Origin: Plutella xylostella
Taxonomy: Eukaryota > Arthropoda > Insecta > Lepidoptera > Plutellidae
Direction: 5' to 3'
Assembly (NCBI RefSeq): GCF_932276165.1
Contig: NC_064012.1
Location: 8,811,501 to 8,875,500, forward strand
Length of the DNA: 64,000 bases
Position 1 is the first letter of the stretch, and the number at the start of each line of letters is the position of its first letter. Shown in pieces: positions 34,806 to 44,614 of this stretch. The translations under genes were made by a program, and so were the position numbers. The notes under the pieces are model-generated. The model ran no database searches and was not told the DNA's origin. It saw nothing but the letters and a program-made list of their open reading frames with translations.

Positions 34806-36657
34806 GATGATGGCGTGATGTACTCGTGGTCTACCAATTTAATATAAGTATTATAATAAACTTAAAATAAATAAGAAAGACCTAATCGATCTAGAGTTTT
34901 TTCTAATTTTGAAATGTCCAACTTTTATCAAGTACGCAATTGAACAGAATATCCATTTCAGGAACGTGGATCTTTATATAGACCAAATGTTTAGGGTTCT
35001 ATCACGAATTGATAGAATTAGAAAAGTTTTAGAACCACGTCAAAAAAAAACTTATTACACCAACAATAAACGCAAGTACTAACTTACTACTTACTGCAGT
35101 TTCAGCATCATTCATTTTGTAAGTGGTGATATTATAATTATTAGGAGAAAAAACATAGAACTAACTATACTTACCTAGTTCGATGTGTAAAAGTTTATTT
35201 TTAGAAATAAGTAAAATTTATTTTACTTTCAGTACTAAGTACCCAAGTCATAGACAACGCAGATTCGGGTATGGTATAAGAATACCTACCTACTTATGAG
35301 ATCTGCGAAAAGTTTTACCATGATTTAAATTTGGTGTAAGTTATTAGGTATTCGAGTAGTTTTACTTACTTAATAGAGCTTTAGACCCTAGGTACGTCAA
35401 AAGTTTCATTGAAGAAATACCGTAGACCAAAGTTGAAGTCGAACCTTATTCCTCCTGAGGTTGATACACTTAACGCTTTTTGCTGAAAGCCATTAGTGAA
35501 TGAAACAGTTAAGATTAACTTTTTCCTTTTTTGGCTTATTATTGTGGAATAGTATAATTGACAATGTTTATTAATGTGGACATGGCACATGCACATTGCA
35601 GAGGCTTTTGGTTTTTGGCTAACCACCCTGGGAGTCTGGGAGTAGTCTAAATTTTTGGTAAGTAATCTGAACATGCATGGGCCCTAGGCTCGATGGTTCC
35701 TTACCGTAAAAAAGATTTTAGGTTGATTTTGTAAATTCATCGATCATTATTAGAATAATTTAAAAAATTATAGGTAGGTACTTATTAGTAGTTTAGCTAA
35801 ATTATAAAATTGAAATGATCCATGGACCCCGACATTTACTCCAGCTGTCAAACCTTTTATACTATACTTAGATGTACCTACTCTGTTAATAATAATATAG
35901 GTACTATAATAAAGTGTATACCCTGTAGGTAAGACCACTTTAATATGTCTAAAATAATTATGATTTAATTACATGGCGACATATGCATGTAGTGGGCAAC
36001 CCGACTGTCTGATGTTTTCAAGCTGCCGAAACCGGGACCCACGTGCCGTCCCAAGCACGGAAGCGTCCAGAAAAGAACAACTAGAAATTGGTCATCCAAT
36101 GGTTGACCGTACCATGCCATCTAACATACATATACGTTGCTGAATTCTCATAACATCGGTAACTACTATCCATAAAAATTATTACACTCAAGAGCAATGA
36201 AAAAGTTCCATTTACAAAATTTCGACATAAAGTGAGCCAAATTTAAAAAAAATATTAAATTAGGAATTTGATAAAACTTTGTAGTATACCGTACAGACTT
36301 ATCCATATTTAGTTAACAGCGCCAAAAATATCAGCAATTATCTTTATTTGTTTAGATATACTTACAACAACCAGGATAACCATTATCAATATTGTGGTGT
36401 CAGATTAATTTTAGCAAAGCCCTGCTTATTCATATTTATCAAAGGTATCCACCCAACAAAAGTCTATTTTTAAAAGGTTAAATAAAAAAAAAAATTTTAG
36501 TTATAAAAAATCTGAGTCTATCTCTTACTTATAAAATAATTAATCATTTTTATTTTTACTATACGATTTGAAACTAGTTCACCTGAAAATACATACCAAT
36601 ATCGGTGCGTTCATATTGTTAACGACACCCTAAATAGATACCCTTAGGGTGGTAGTA
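34806..36657. other. Upstream region of the cystine-knot gene; no other gene seen
   Basis: AT-rich. A TATA-like TTATAATACTTATA (minus strand, about 34840-34857) lies just upstream of the first coding exon. One copy of the AGAACAACGCGGACTCGG-type motif is at about 35250-35270 and a MITE fragment is at 36184-36290. A GC-richer stretch at about 35990-36120 is unexplained. Confidence 0.35.
36184..36290 (+). mobile_element. MITE fragment (ACTCACGGGCAATG family)
   Basis: Starts ACACTCAAGAGCAATGAAAA and AGTTCCATTTACAAAATTTC, like the first ~100 bases of the copy at 36658. The rest is missing. Confidence 0.6.
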
Positions 36658-37704
36658 CACTCACGGGCAATGAAAAAGTTCCACTTGTAAAATTCCGACA
36701 CAAAACAACCCCAATTTTTTCAAACATTTAATTAAAAATTTGAACAAAATATTACTGTTTTTAGTTGGTAATATTCCTGATTCCTGATGCTCTTTTAAAT
36801 GTACTTCAATGTCGTAGAAGGCGTCTCATTAAGCTAGCCTTTTCCGTTTAGGAGTAATTTGGTACTTTTCTCAGCGGAACCTTTTCATTGCCCGTGAGTC
36901 AGCGTTGCCAGTTCGTCCTAAAAGGGACGATTTTCGTCCTTTTTGACGCTGAACCGTCCCCTCGACGTCCCTTTGCATCCGCCGTCCCTTTTAGGACGCA
37001 ATAAGTTCAGAATCTTTGTGTAAACGCGCTCATCTACTTTATTTCGCCCATAACTTTTCAAGCAAATTCAACGAATGTGAAGAAGATGCACAAAAAAATA
37101 TGAATCGGGGATTTTTTTTTGACACAGCACAGATTAGGTCAGAGTGACATTACTTTATGTACGAGGCAGCTGACGTCACAACATGGCCGATAGCGTTTTC
37201 AGGGTTCAAAATCTGGAGTTTAATTAGAAGCCGAAATCAATATACTTATTTTGGTTTCGTAAATTAATACCTACTCATTTATTGTCCTGAATTTGATATG
37301 AATCTCTATTTAAAAACCAAATAGGTATGGCTGTGAGCGTTTTCGCCTGTTTACGAAAAGTGAAACTTTAAAATTAAGTAGGTATTTACTAGGTCCCAAA
37401 ATATGAGAGTACATATATTATTTTGTTTGATGTAACAGAGCAATTATCAATCATAGGAGTCCTTCTTTAAAAAAGGGTCAAGTAGCCTATTAGTGTACGG
37501 TTGACCGGAATAATGTATATTTTGTAAGGCTTACTTAACTCTGAATAACAAAATATCTCCTTTAAATAACATTATGAATTTGATACACCAACCGATCGTC
37601 ACATTGATTTTTTTTAAACCGTCCCTTTTTATAAGAAACCGTCCGTTTTTAGGCAAACTACCGTCCGAAATGGTTCTATGGGACTGGCAACACTGCCGTG
37701 AGTG
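36658..37704 (+). mobile_element. Mariner-like MITE, best copy, split by a hAT insertion
   Basis: The MITE starts CACTCACGGGCAATGAAAAA and ends CATTGCCCGTGAGTG, with terminal repeats of about 26 bases and TA on both sides (36656-36657 and 37705-37706). Its right end is interrupted by the element at 36900-37695. Without that insertion it is about 243 bases. TA duplication suggests a Tc1/mariner transposase mobilised it. Confidence 0.88.
36900..37695. mobile_element. hAT-type non-autonomous element with 8-base duplication
   Basis: It begins CAGCGTTGCCAGT and ends ACTGGCAACACTG, and is flanked by CCGTGAGT on both sides (36892-36899 and 37696-37703). CAGTGTTGCCAG-type ends with 8-base duplications are typical hAT. 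The subterminal region repeats CGTCCCTTTTAGGACG-like units in both orientations. No transposase ORF. Confidence 0.9.
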
Positions 37705-37706
37705 TA

Positions 37707-38748
37707 TTATCTATTTCCTCGGTGCGTGAATTAAATAGTTATTACCTAGGTATTTAAATTTTTTAGGCCTATATAAGAAATAAGTAATACAGTCAAATAA
37801 ATAAATTAAGGGTTGTTTTAATAAAGTAAGTACCTACAAGGTGCAATACAAATGAATACTTATGAAAATTCAATTAAGTACCTAGTGAAAACTTGTAATC
37901 CCATCAAAAACATTACTTGTCAAAAAAAAACAAGTCTCGTAACTCAGTTGTTCTACGGTAAAAAGTTGTGAGATCCATGTAATACCAAGTCTTATCCACG
38001 CACGCATCTCAATCTTTAAAATCTTTAATGTTTTAATATATTGACTCGGCCATCGCATGGAGACACGTGTTAATTAAATTATTTAGTGCGATGATATATT
38101 TATATAAAACATTAAAGATTTTTATATCTAGAAAACTGGACCAAAATTGAAAAAATTTACTCGAGTTGGTGGGCCACTACCGTGCTCCCAAATATTTTAG
38201 TTTTCAAACACTACTTATATTCCAAATTTAAAGCTTCTAGGTCTGCTAGAAGTGCCTTAGAATTTTTATGATCGGTGAGTGAGTCAGTGACAAAATTTAG
38301 AAACTTTGACCCGTTATAATTCTTAAACTACTGGTTCAAATTGAATGAAATTTGAAATATACCGTGTCTTTACAATGCCTGCATGGTTAGTGAAAATTCA
38401 GTCTTCTAGTTTTATCCACAACGAAGTTACAGGGGGTCGAAAATAGCCTGAATTGCTTCGAGAAAAGGATGGTACGGCCGTGCCGCTTTTTTGCTCGACT
38501 TGGTGGGGGGCACTGCGTGCCCCCAGATTGGCTTTCAACTGTTTATTTTTAGTGTATATCTGTAAAATTATCCATAAAATAAAATAAGTACTTAAACTAA
38601 GAAAAAGATTTATGAATTAACGATGAAGCCGTAATAAGTTCCTTTAAAACTTTTCTTGAAAATGTAAGTTTTGGCAATAAGTACTGAAATTACAATGATG
38701 ATAGTGGATCCGAATTTAAGGACTTCAGTGTAAGTAGGTACCTACTTA
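37707..38748. other. No gene seen; repeat-like block at about 38155-38520
   Basis: The block is bounded by CTCGAGTTGGTGGGCCACTA and CTCGACTTGGTGGGGGGCAC in the same orientation. It contains GACCCGTTATAATTCTTAAA, which looks like part of an interspersed repeat. Class unknown. Confidence 0.35.
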
Positions 38749-39487
38749 TAGTTATAGTTATAGTTATAGAAAAGGGGAGGGCAACCAGTGCCCATTCGCC
38801 ACTGCGACCTAAAAGATCTATTGTGACTCCCCTTGCCGAGTCAAATCTCACTCTCCAGGCCCAGGTCTTTTATAAACCTGATGATTTTACCGGGAGGGAG
38901 AGACCTGACATCTATGGGGGCTAATTTGTAGCCGCCCAAGATTCTGTTTCTCTTGTGAATGATGGCCTCACATTCACAGAGAATATGCATGGGCGTTTCG
39001 TCCTCTTCATTGCAGAATCTACAAATTGGAGTGTCGGACAGACCCATTTTATGTAGGTGACTGTTCAACCTACAGTGACCTGATAAGGTTCTTGTTAAAA
39101 CCCTTATCTGGTTGCGTGTGAGCTCCAAAACTCGACGCGTAAATTTCTGTGAATAGCCCACGATTAGGGCTCTTGCATGGTGTTGCCCTGGTACATTATT
39201 CCAAGCTTCTAAGCTTTGGTTATGTGCCCAGTCCTTGATCTCGCGACGACTGGTGCATTTTGGTAGCCCGATGATGGGCTCGGGGCCCAACGGTAGGCTT
39301 TCTGCTCCCAGACGTGCGAGCTCATCTGCTTCCTCATTGCCATTGATGCCACAATGCCCGGGCACCCACCGCAGGATCACTCTGTTGTTAGCGCCAATTT
39401 TGTTCAGGATGAGGATGCACTCCATTATAAGTTTGGAGTTAACTTCTGCAGAAGTCAATGCTTTAAGAGCAGCTTGGCTGTCTGACA
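38749..39487 (-). mobile_element. 5'-truncated LINE fragment with 13-base target duplication
   Basis: AGGTACCTACTTA is present at 38736-38748 and 39488-39500. Between them is the 3' end of a minus-strand LINE: an RNase H coding region, a short UTR and a tail of ATAACT-type units (about 38749-38768). The perfect duplication indicates a fairly recent insertion that was already truncated. Confidence 0.9.
38841..39487 (-). CDS. LINE RNase H domain and C-terminal tail (partial)
   Basis: Open to the truncation point, about 215 residues. RNase H features: SDSQAALKAL with a catalytic Asp, and VPGHCGINGNEEADELAR with the conserved His and Asp (the DEDD active site is only partly covered by the fragment). 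After this comes a C-terminal Cys/His cluster, CRLNSHLHKMGLSDTPICRF, with CNEEDETPMHILCEC. LINEs of the I, R1 and LOA groups carry RNase H, so the parent element belongs there. It is a fragment without its own polymerase. Confidence 0.9.
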
Positions 39488-39804
39488 AGGTACCTACTTA
39501 CCTATTCAATTGATTCCAAAATTGATACCATTTTACTTGAATGATCTTAAAATAAAGAACTATGACCTGTAGGCCGGTTGAAGGACTGATGTGGGGATCT
39601 GTCCGACTCGCTTGCATGTGTCTAATCGATTCAGAATTTAGTAAGTTACCTTGTTACTTTAATCATATCGAAATAGCATGGAAAGTAACCATGAAATGAC
39701 CTTCCGTTTGAAGATTTTAAAGCTTTTTTCTTGATGGTGAGGGAATTTGACTCCCTTTCGTAACTATATACCAGTATAGTAGTTCAAGAGCACAACTCTC
39801 TCTC

Positions 39805-42696
39805 TCAGCCTTCCGTAGTCCACTGTTGGACATAGGCCTCTCCTAACGATCGCCACCCCAAACGGTCACCCGCCATCTGCATCCAGCGGCTTCCCGCTAC
39901 CTTCCGCAGATCATCAGACCAACGGGTTGGGGGGCGACCGACACGCCGTTTGCCGACACGGGGTCTCCACTCCAGAACCTTTCTACTCCAGCGGTCGTCG
40001 GCTCTGCGGGCTACGTGGCCAGCCCATTGCCATTTCAGCGTGCTAATCCTTTTGGCTATGTCGGTAACTTTAGTTCTCCTGCGGATTTCTTCATTACGAA
40101 TCCTATCTCGCAGGGACACGCCTAACATAGCCCTTTCCATAGCACGCTGAGCAACTCTGAGCTTGTGGATAAGCCCTTTGGTGAAGCACCACGTCTCGGC
40201 TCCGTAAGTCATCACTGGCAACACGCACTGATTGAAAACTTTTGTTTTCAGACACTGAGGTATGTTTTCAGTGAAGATGTGACGTAATTTCCCGAACGCT
40301 GCCCATCCGAGTTGGATTCTACGAGCTACCTCTTTATCGAAGTTGGATTTACCTAATCGGATCACTTGTCCTAGGTAGGGATACTGATCAACAACTTCGA
40401 TGGTGACACCTCCTACAGTTACGGGCGATGATGAAACATGTTCGTTCGACATGACCTTTGTCTTGTCCATGTTCATTTTCAGCCCAACTTGTTTAGAGGC
40501 ATCATTGAGGTCTGTGAGCATTTCGCCCAACTCCTCCAGCGTTTCCGCCATAATAACTATGTCATCAGCAAATCGTAGATGAGAGATATATTCGCCATTG
40601 ACGTTAATGCCCAGTCTTTTCCACTCTACAAGCTTAAAAACATCTTCCAGTGCACAGGTGAACAGTTTCGGAGAAATAACATCTCCCTGTCTCACGCCCC
40701 TTTGCAACTGGATCGGTTTTGTGCTATGTTCGTGTAATCGAACTGACATTGTGGCAGCATTGTACATACATCTCAACACCTCGATATAGCGATAGTCTAT
40801 ATGGCACCGCTGAAGGGATTGAAGCATCGCCCAGAGCTCAATAGAATCAAAGGCTTTCTCATAGTCCACAAACGCTAGACATAAAGGTAGATTATACTCC
40901 TCGGTCTTCTGTATAACCTGCCGAAGCGTGTGTATGTGATCTATGGTACTATAGCCTTTTCGGAACCCGGCTTGTTCGGGTGGCTGGAAGTCGTCGAGTC
41001 TTTGCTCGAGACGATTCGTAATAACTCTCGAAAACAGCTTGTACACATGGCTCAGAAGTGCAATGGGTCTATAATTCTTCAATAGGGCTTTGTTGCCTTT
41101 CTTGAAGAACAAAGTCACTACACTTCTGCTCCATGCCTCCGGGCTTGTGCCTTCGAGTATGACGGAATTAAACAGCCTCCGAAGTGCTATTAAAATCGGT
41201 CTACCGCCGGCTTTCAGAAGTTCTGTCGTTATTCCATCATCTCCCGGAGCTTTGTTGTTTTTTAGCTGTTTGAGAGCTATACTAATCTCGTCTAGACTGA
41301 CGTCCGGAATATCTTCGGTATAGTGTCGGGTGAGTGGCGCTCGGCTGTCGTGAGCACCGCTGGTAATAGGGTTTTGTGTTGTGGTGTATAACTGTCCGTA
41401 GAATCTCTCAATTTCTCCCAGAATTTCGGGCACTGATGAAACGGTGTTGCCAGTGTCGGTCTTCAGTTGGGTCAACAGAGTCTGCCGAACAGATCGATCT
41501 CTAGCAAAGACTTTGGAGCCCTTGTTTTGCTCTATTGCGTCTTGAATGCGCTTGCAATTGTAGCGTCTCATATCGCAACGTCTTGCTTTGGCGATCTGTC
41601 TGTTGAGTTTTTGAGGTCCTCGGTTGGTTCGGGACGAAAAATATTTCGATCCTACCTCTCGGACAGTTTCCACAAACCTATTGTTTAAATCGTCAACTGT
41701 AACGCAATTCTCTAAACATATCAGGCGGTCGCAAAGCTCAGACTGAAAGCTTTCGGGATCCTGGATTTGAGCAGGAGTAGGACGGAGCGTGGACTTCATT
41801 AGACGGGAGCGTTCTATTTTGCAGTTTATATTCAAAGTGCCTCTTACGAGTCGGTGATCGCTGCCGGTCTTAACCCTACTGATCACTGAGACATCATTGA
41901 ATATGTGCTTCTTATCCGTCAATATGAAGTCGATCTCGTTTTTAGTCTTCCCATCGGGGCTAATCCACGTCCACTTCCTTTGTGGCTTCTTCTTGTAGAA
42001 GGAGTTCATCATATAGAGGCCCTCCTTCTCCAAGAAGTCAGCCAGCATTTGCCCACGATGGTTCCTGACTCCAAATCCATGTGACCCCACTTTCGTCTCG
42101 CCGCCTTCTTGTTTTCCGAGTTTCGCGTTAAAGTCTCCCATCACCACCGTGAAATGAGTAGTGAACTTACGCAGGGCAGACGATACGTCTTCATACGCAA
42201 GTTCGACCTCATCATCGGTGTGCTTAGATGTGGGTGCGTAAACCTGTATGACCTTCATTGAGTATCGTTTAGATATTCTCAGGATGAGGTACGCAACCCG
42301 TGTCGACACACTTCCGATTTCAACGATGTTGTTGACGAGGGACTTGTTGACGATGAACCCGACACCCCCTTGGGACAGTTGGTCGCCCTCCCGGTGGTAC
42401 AGCAAGTTTCCGGACTGGAGAATTTCCGTATCCTCTCCCTCTCGTCGGACTTCGGATAACCCTATAATGTCCCATTTTAACTTGCTGATTTCCTCTTCCA
42501 GCTCCTCTATCTTCACGTCTTCCCTCAGTGTCCGTGCGTTATATGTTGCCAGGTGCAAGGGTCGGTTGGGCTGGTAGCCGACTCTCTGCCGGAGATTCTT
42601 CGCACCCCCTGCCCCGCCGTTACCGTGACCGCTACCGGAGTCCGGGATAGCGGGGCTGCCGGGGACTGGGGGCCGGGGCTTTGTTTTTTCCATCAT
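39805..42696 (-). CDS. RTE-type endonuclease/reverse transcriptase, unbroken
   Basis: 963 residues without interruption. Residues about 45-290 are an AP-like endonuclease: LATYNARTLRE, WDIIGLSEVRR with the metal-binding Glu, VVMGDFNAKLG, EIDFIL and TGSDHRLV. Residues about 475-770 are the reverse transcriptase: KNYRPIALLSHVYKLFSR, FVDYEKAFDSIE, GVRQGDVISPKLF and the catalytic LRFADDIVIM. The C-terminal region ends RPPTRWSDDLRKVAGSRWM then GEAYVQQWTTEG. The whole layout is that of RTE proteins (often annotated craniofacial development protein 2-like). Intact catalytic residues and the full frame make this copy potentially functional; expression is unknown. Confidence 0.95.
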   Translation of the reverse strand: MMEKTKPRPPVPGSPAIPDSGSGHGNGGAGGAKNLRQRVGYQPNRPLHLATYNARTLREDVKIEELEEEISKLKWDIIGLSEVRREGEDTEILQSGNLLYHREGDQLSQGGVGFIVNKSLVNNIVEIGSVSTRVAYLILRISKRYSMKVIQVYAPTSKHTDDEVELAYEDVSSALRKFTTHFTVVMGDFNAKLGKQEGGETKVGSHGFGVRNHRGQMLADFLEKEGLYMMNSFYKKKPQRKWTWISPDGKTKNEIDFILTDKKHIFNDVSVISRVKTGSDHRLVRGTLNINCKIERSRLMKSTLRPTPAQIQDPESFQSELCDRLICLENCVTVDDLNNRFVETVREVGSKYFSSRTNRGPQKLNRQIAKARRCDMRRYNCKRIQDAIEQNKGSKVFARDRSVRQTLLTQLKTDTGNTVSSVPEILGEIERFYGQLYTTTQNPITSGAHDSRAPLTRHYTEDIPDVSLDEISIALKQLKNNKAPGDDGITTELLKAGGRPILIALRRLFNSVILEGTSPEAWSRSVVTLFFKKGNKALLKNYRPIALLSHVYKLFSRVITNRLEQRLDDFQPPEQAGFRKGYSTIDHIHTLRQVIQKTEEYNLPLCLAFVDYEKAFDSIELWAMLQSLQRCHIDYRYIEVLRCMYNAATMSVRLHEHSTKPIQLQRGVRQGDVISPKLFTCALEDVFKLVEWKRLGINVNGEYISHLRFADDIVIMAETLEELGEMLTDLNDASKQVGLKMNMDKTKVMSNEHVSSSPVTVGGVTIEVVDQYPYLGQVIRLGKSNFDKEVARRIQLGWAAFGKLRHIFTENIPQCLKTKVFNQCVLPVMTYGAETWCFTKGLIHKLRVAQRAMERAMLGVSLRDRIRNEEIRRRTKVTDIAKRISTLKWQWAGHVARRADDRWSRKVLEWRPRVGKRRVGRPPTRWSDDLRKVAGSRWMQMAGDRLGWRSLGEAYVQQWTTEG

Positions 42697-42820
42697 TAGG
42701 AGGTGTATTTGCCATAATCACCGCGCTTGGCAGGCGTGTTGGTGATTCTCCTTTTTTACGGCGGGAGATCGCCGCCTCTGCTAGGAGAGGAGGTCGGGTC
42801 GATTTACCGCCGCCCGACAT
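42632..42820 (-). CDS. Short upstream ORF of the RTE element, overlapping the main ORF
   Basis: 62 residues starting MSGGGKSTRPP, rich in Pro, Lys and Ser, ending inside the first 65 bases of the main ORF in another frame. Many RTE elements carry a small ORF1 before or overlapping ORF2, which this could be. Alternatively, the main protein was once longer and one frameshift separates the two. No recognisable domain. Confidence 0.5.
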   Translation of the reverse strand: MSGGGKSTRPPLLAEAAISRRKKGESPTRLPSAVIMANTPPNDGKNKAPAPSPRQPRYPGLR

Positions 42821-43039
42821 TCGGCGTTGTCACTCGTTAGCACCACCCAGGGGGCACGTGTAGGGTAACTAGGGTTTGTACCTACGGACGTGAGCGACAA
42901 GCCCCCCACAACTCAACTCAATAAATAAAAAAAATTTAGTTTTTATGTTAAGTGGGCCCAAAATCAACAATAATAAGGGTTCTGAAAAATAAATCAAAAC
43001 CTCATTCCGATGTCCGTGTTAGATACGATGCACTTTACT

Positions 43040-43250
43040 CTGGTTATGAATCGTTGGATGACCTCAGTAAAATGCTCCAAGACCTCAACGGGTTCCCAAC
43101 AGGTGGGCGTCAAGATCGACAAGACGAAAGTCATGGCCAATTCTCAGGTAGACCCATTTCCCGCCTGGTGCACGAGCCTACACCCTTTTCCTACATTGGA
43201 AGGAGACCCGTGCCCCACCAGTGGGGACGTCATGGGTTATGATGATGAAA
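43040..43250 (+). mobile_element. RTE-type LINE fragment with deleted middle
   Basis: Frames encode RWMTSVKCSKTSTG / SLDDLSKMLQDLNG, then QQVGVKIDKTKVMANSQV, homologous to LGEMLTDLNDASKQVGLKM and DKTKVMSN of the intact RTE. This is followed directly by the tail block GGAGACCCGTGCCCCACCAG and GTTATGATGATGA. The region between was lost. Confidence 0.75.
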
Positions 43251-44614
43251 AGTATATAAATAAGGTAGGTAAAGTTCGGCTTGACTTTGAAGTTACCTGC
43301 GATTATGCTTTTGTACCTTGTCAAACTAACGAACCACCTTCTTTCAAAGATTGACAGTTGGTTAGTATAGCGGGATGAGCGGGATAAAAAGTAGCGAGTT
43401 TAATCTAGGGTGTGAGCTTCCTAAAAAAATCCGTTTAGGCTCACTTGCGTAGACCTGGGTTAGCGAATTAACTCGGAGATATTTTTAACCCTGTACTTAC
43501 TCCATGCAAGTTTGCGTGATAGAGTACACACATCGATATCAACTTCATATATCTTTTATAATAAGGATAAAGTAACTAGGACTAAGGCCCCCATTATTGT
43601 AAAGAAATCCCCAAACCAGTTAATTTTATTTAATATTTCAAGAGATTTTTATTAAGCACTTTTTACCCATGACAGCCTAGAAGTACTTAACACTAATGTT
43701 ACTGCATTCCTTGGACACGGGCCACTCTCAAGCTGGATTCTTCTATTACCTTCTGCACGCGGAGTGCAAGTTTTTAAACCGTTCGAGTAGTGGCGAGTAA
43801 ACGCCAATATGTCTATGATACAGGAGAGTCGCCACCTACCGGTGCACTCGTAGCACTAGCTCGGCTCGACACAAAGCCTTGATTTGAATTCACTGCTCGA
43901 ACAAATATCAATCGCTTTAATCTCTATCTAAATCTCGAATATCATACATACACAAAAAAACCAGCGGCAGAATATTGCAGTTTTTCAGGCACCATCAAGG
44001 GAGTAAACTCTGAATAGACCCTAACATTTATTATTTACTTTTGTTGTTTTTTGACTATGGAAAATAAAACCGGTTCATAAACGTTTCTTAGTCGACCAAA
44101 TAGCCACGAAGTACCGATTATAACTAACAGATGGCATTAGAAGCGCAACACTCACCAATAATCGTATGGTATGGAGTAGTTACCTAGCCAAGGAACATAA
44201 GTACATCTATTCTAACGAGAATTGGACAAAAGGAAATCAGAATGCAACATACCTACACAGATATACAGTCTATACCAAATTCGCAACGTTAAAGTTGGTC
44301 TTCTACCGGCGAAATGAGGATTTTTATCAAGCGTTAGTGATACGCTCAGAATATTAACAGCCCCGCGTGACTCGCGTCTACACAGAGTATTTCATTTCAT
44401 TTTTACAGAATAAATAATATATCAGTAAACATTTGTGAATCTTGACACATTTGACGTTTATCTGTCATTATTTTGTGAGTTCTTGGCAGTGGCATTGTCA
44501 TTTTGTCATTTTGTCGCATTTCGTTTCGTTCGGCGACTTTCAGCGGCAGCGTCGGCAGATGTTGTAGATTGGTTGGGTGAATTGGGGTATTTACTGGGAG
44601 TTTTTAAGTAAAAG
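43251..44614 (+). other. Upstream region and 5' leader of frayed
   Basis: No gene. The last ~120 bases are GC-richer (GGCGACTTTCAGCGGCAGCG at about 44530-44550) and probably contain the transcription start and 5' UTR. A part similar to the GGGATAAAAAGTAGC repeat lies near 43376-43420. Confidence 0.45.

Larger units (their letters stand above)
39799..42906 (-). mobile_element. Apparently full-length RTE-type retrotransposon
   Basis: CACAACTC occurs at 39791-39798 and 42907-42914, bounding 3,108 bases. On the minus strand there is a GC-rich 5' leader (42906-42697), a long ORF (42696-39805) and a very short 3' end with a GA/CT tract. RTE elements are about 3.2 kb with one main ORF encoding endonuclease and polymerase and a very short 3' UTR, as seen here. 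It is intergenic, upstream of frayed. Confidence 0.85.

Noticed and set aside
35990..36120. 5S rRNA-like sequence (GGTCATCCAATGGTTGACC)
   Set aside because: Only a faint resemblance; the flanking promoter elements and the rest of 5S are absent.
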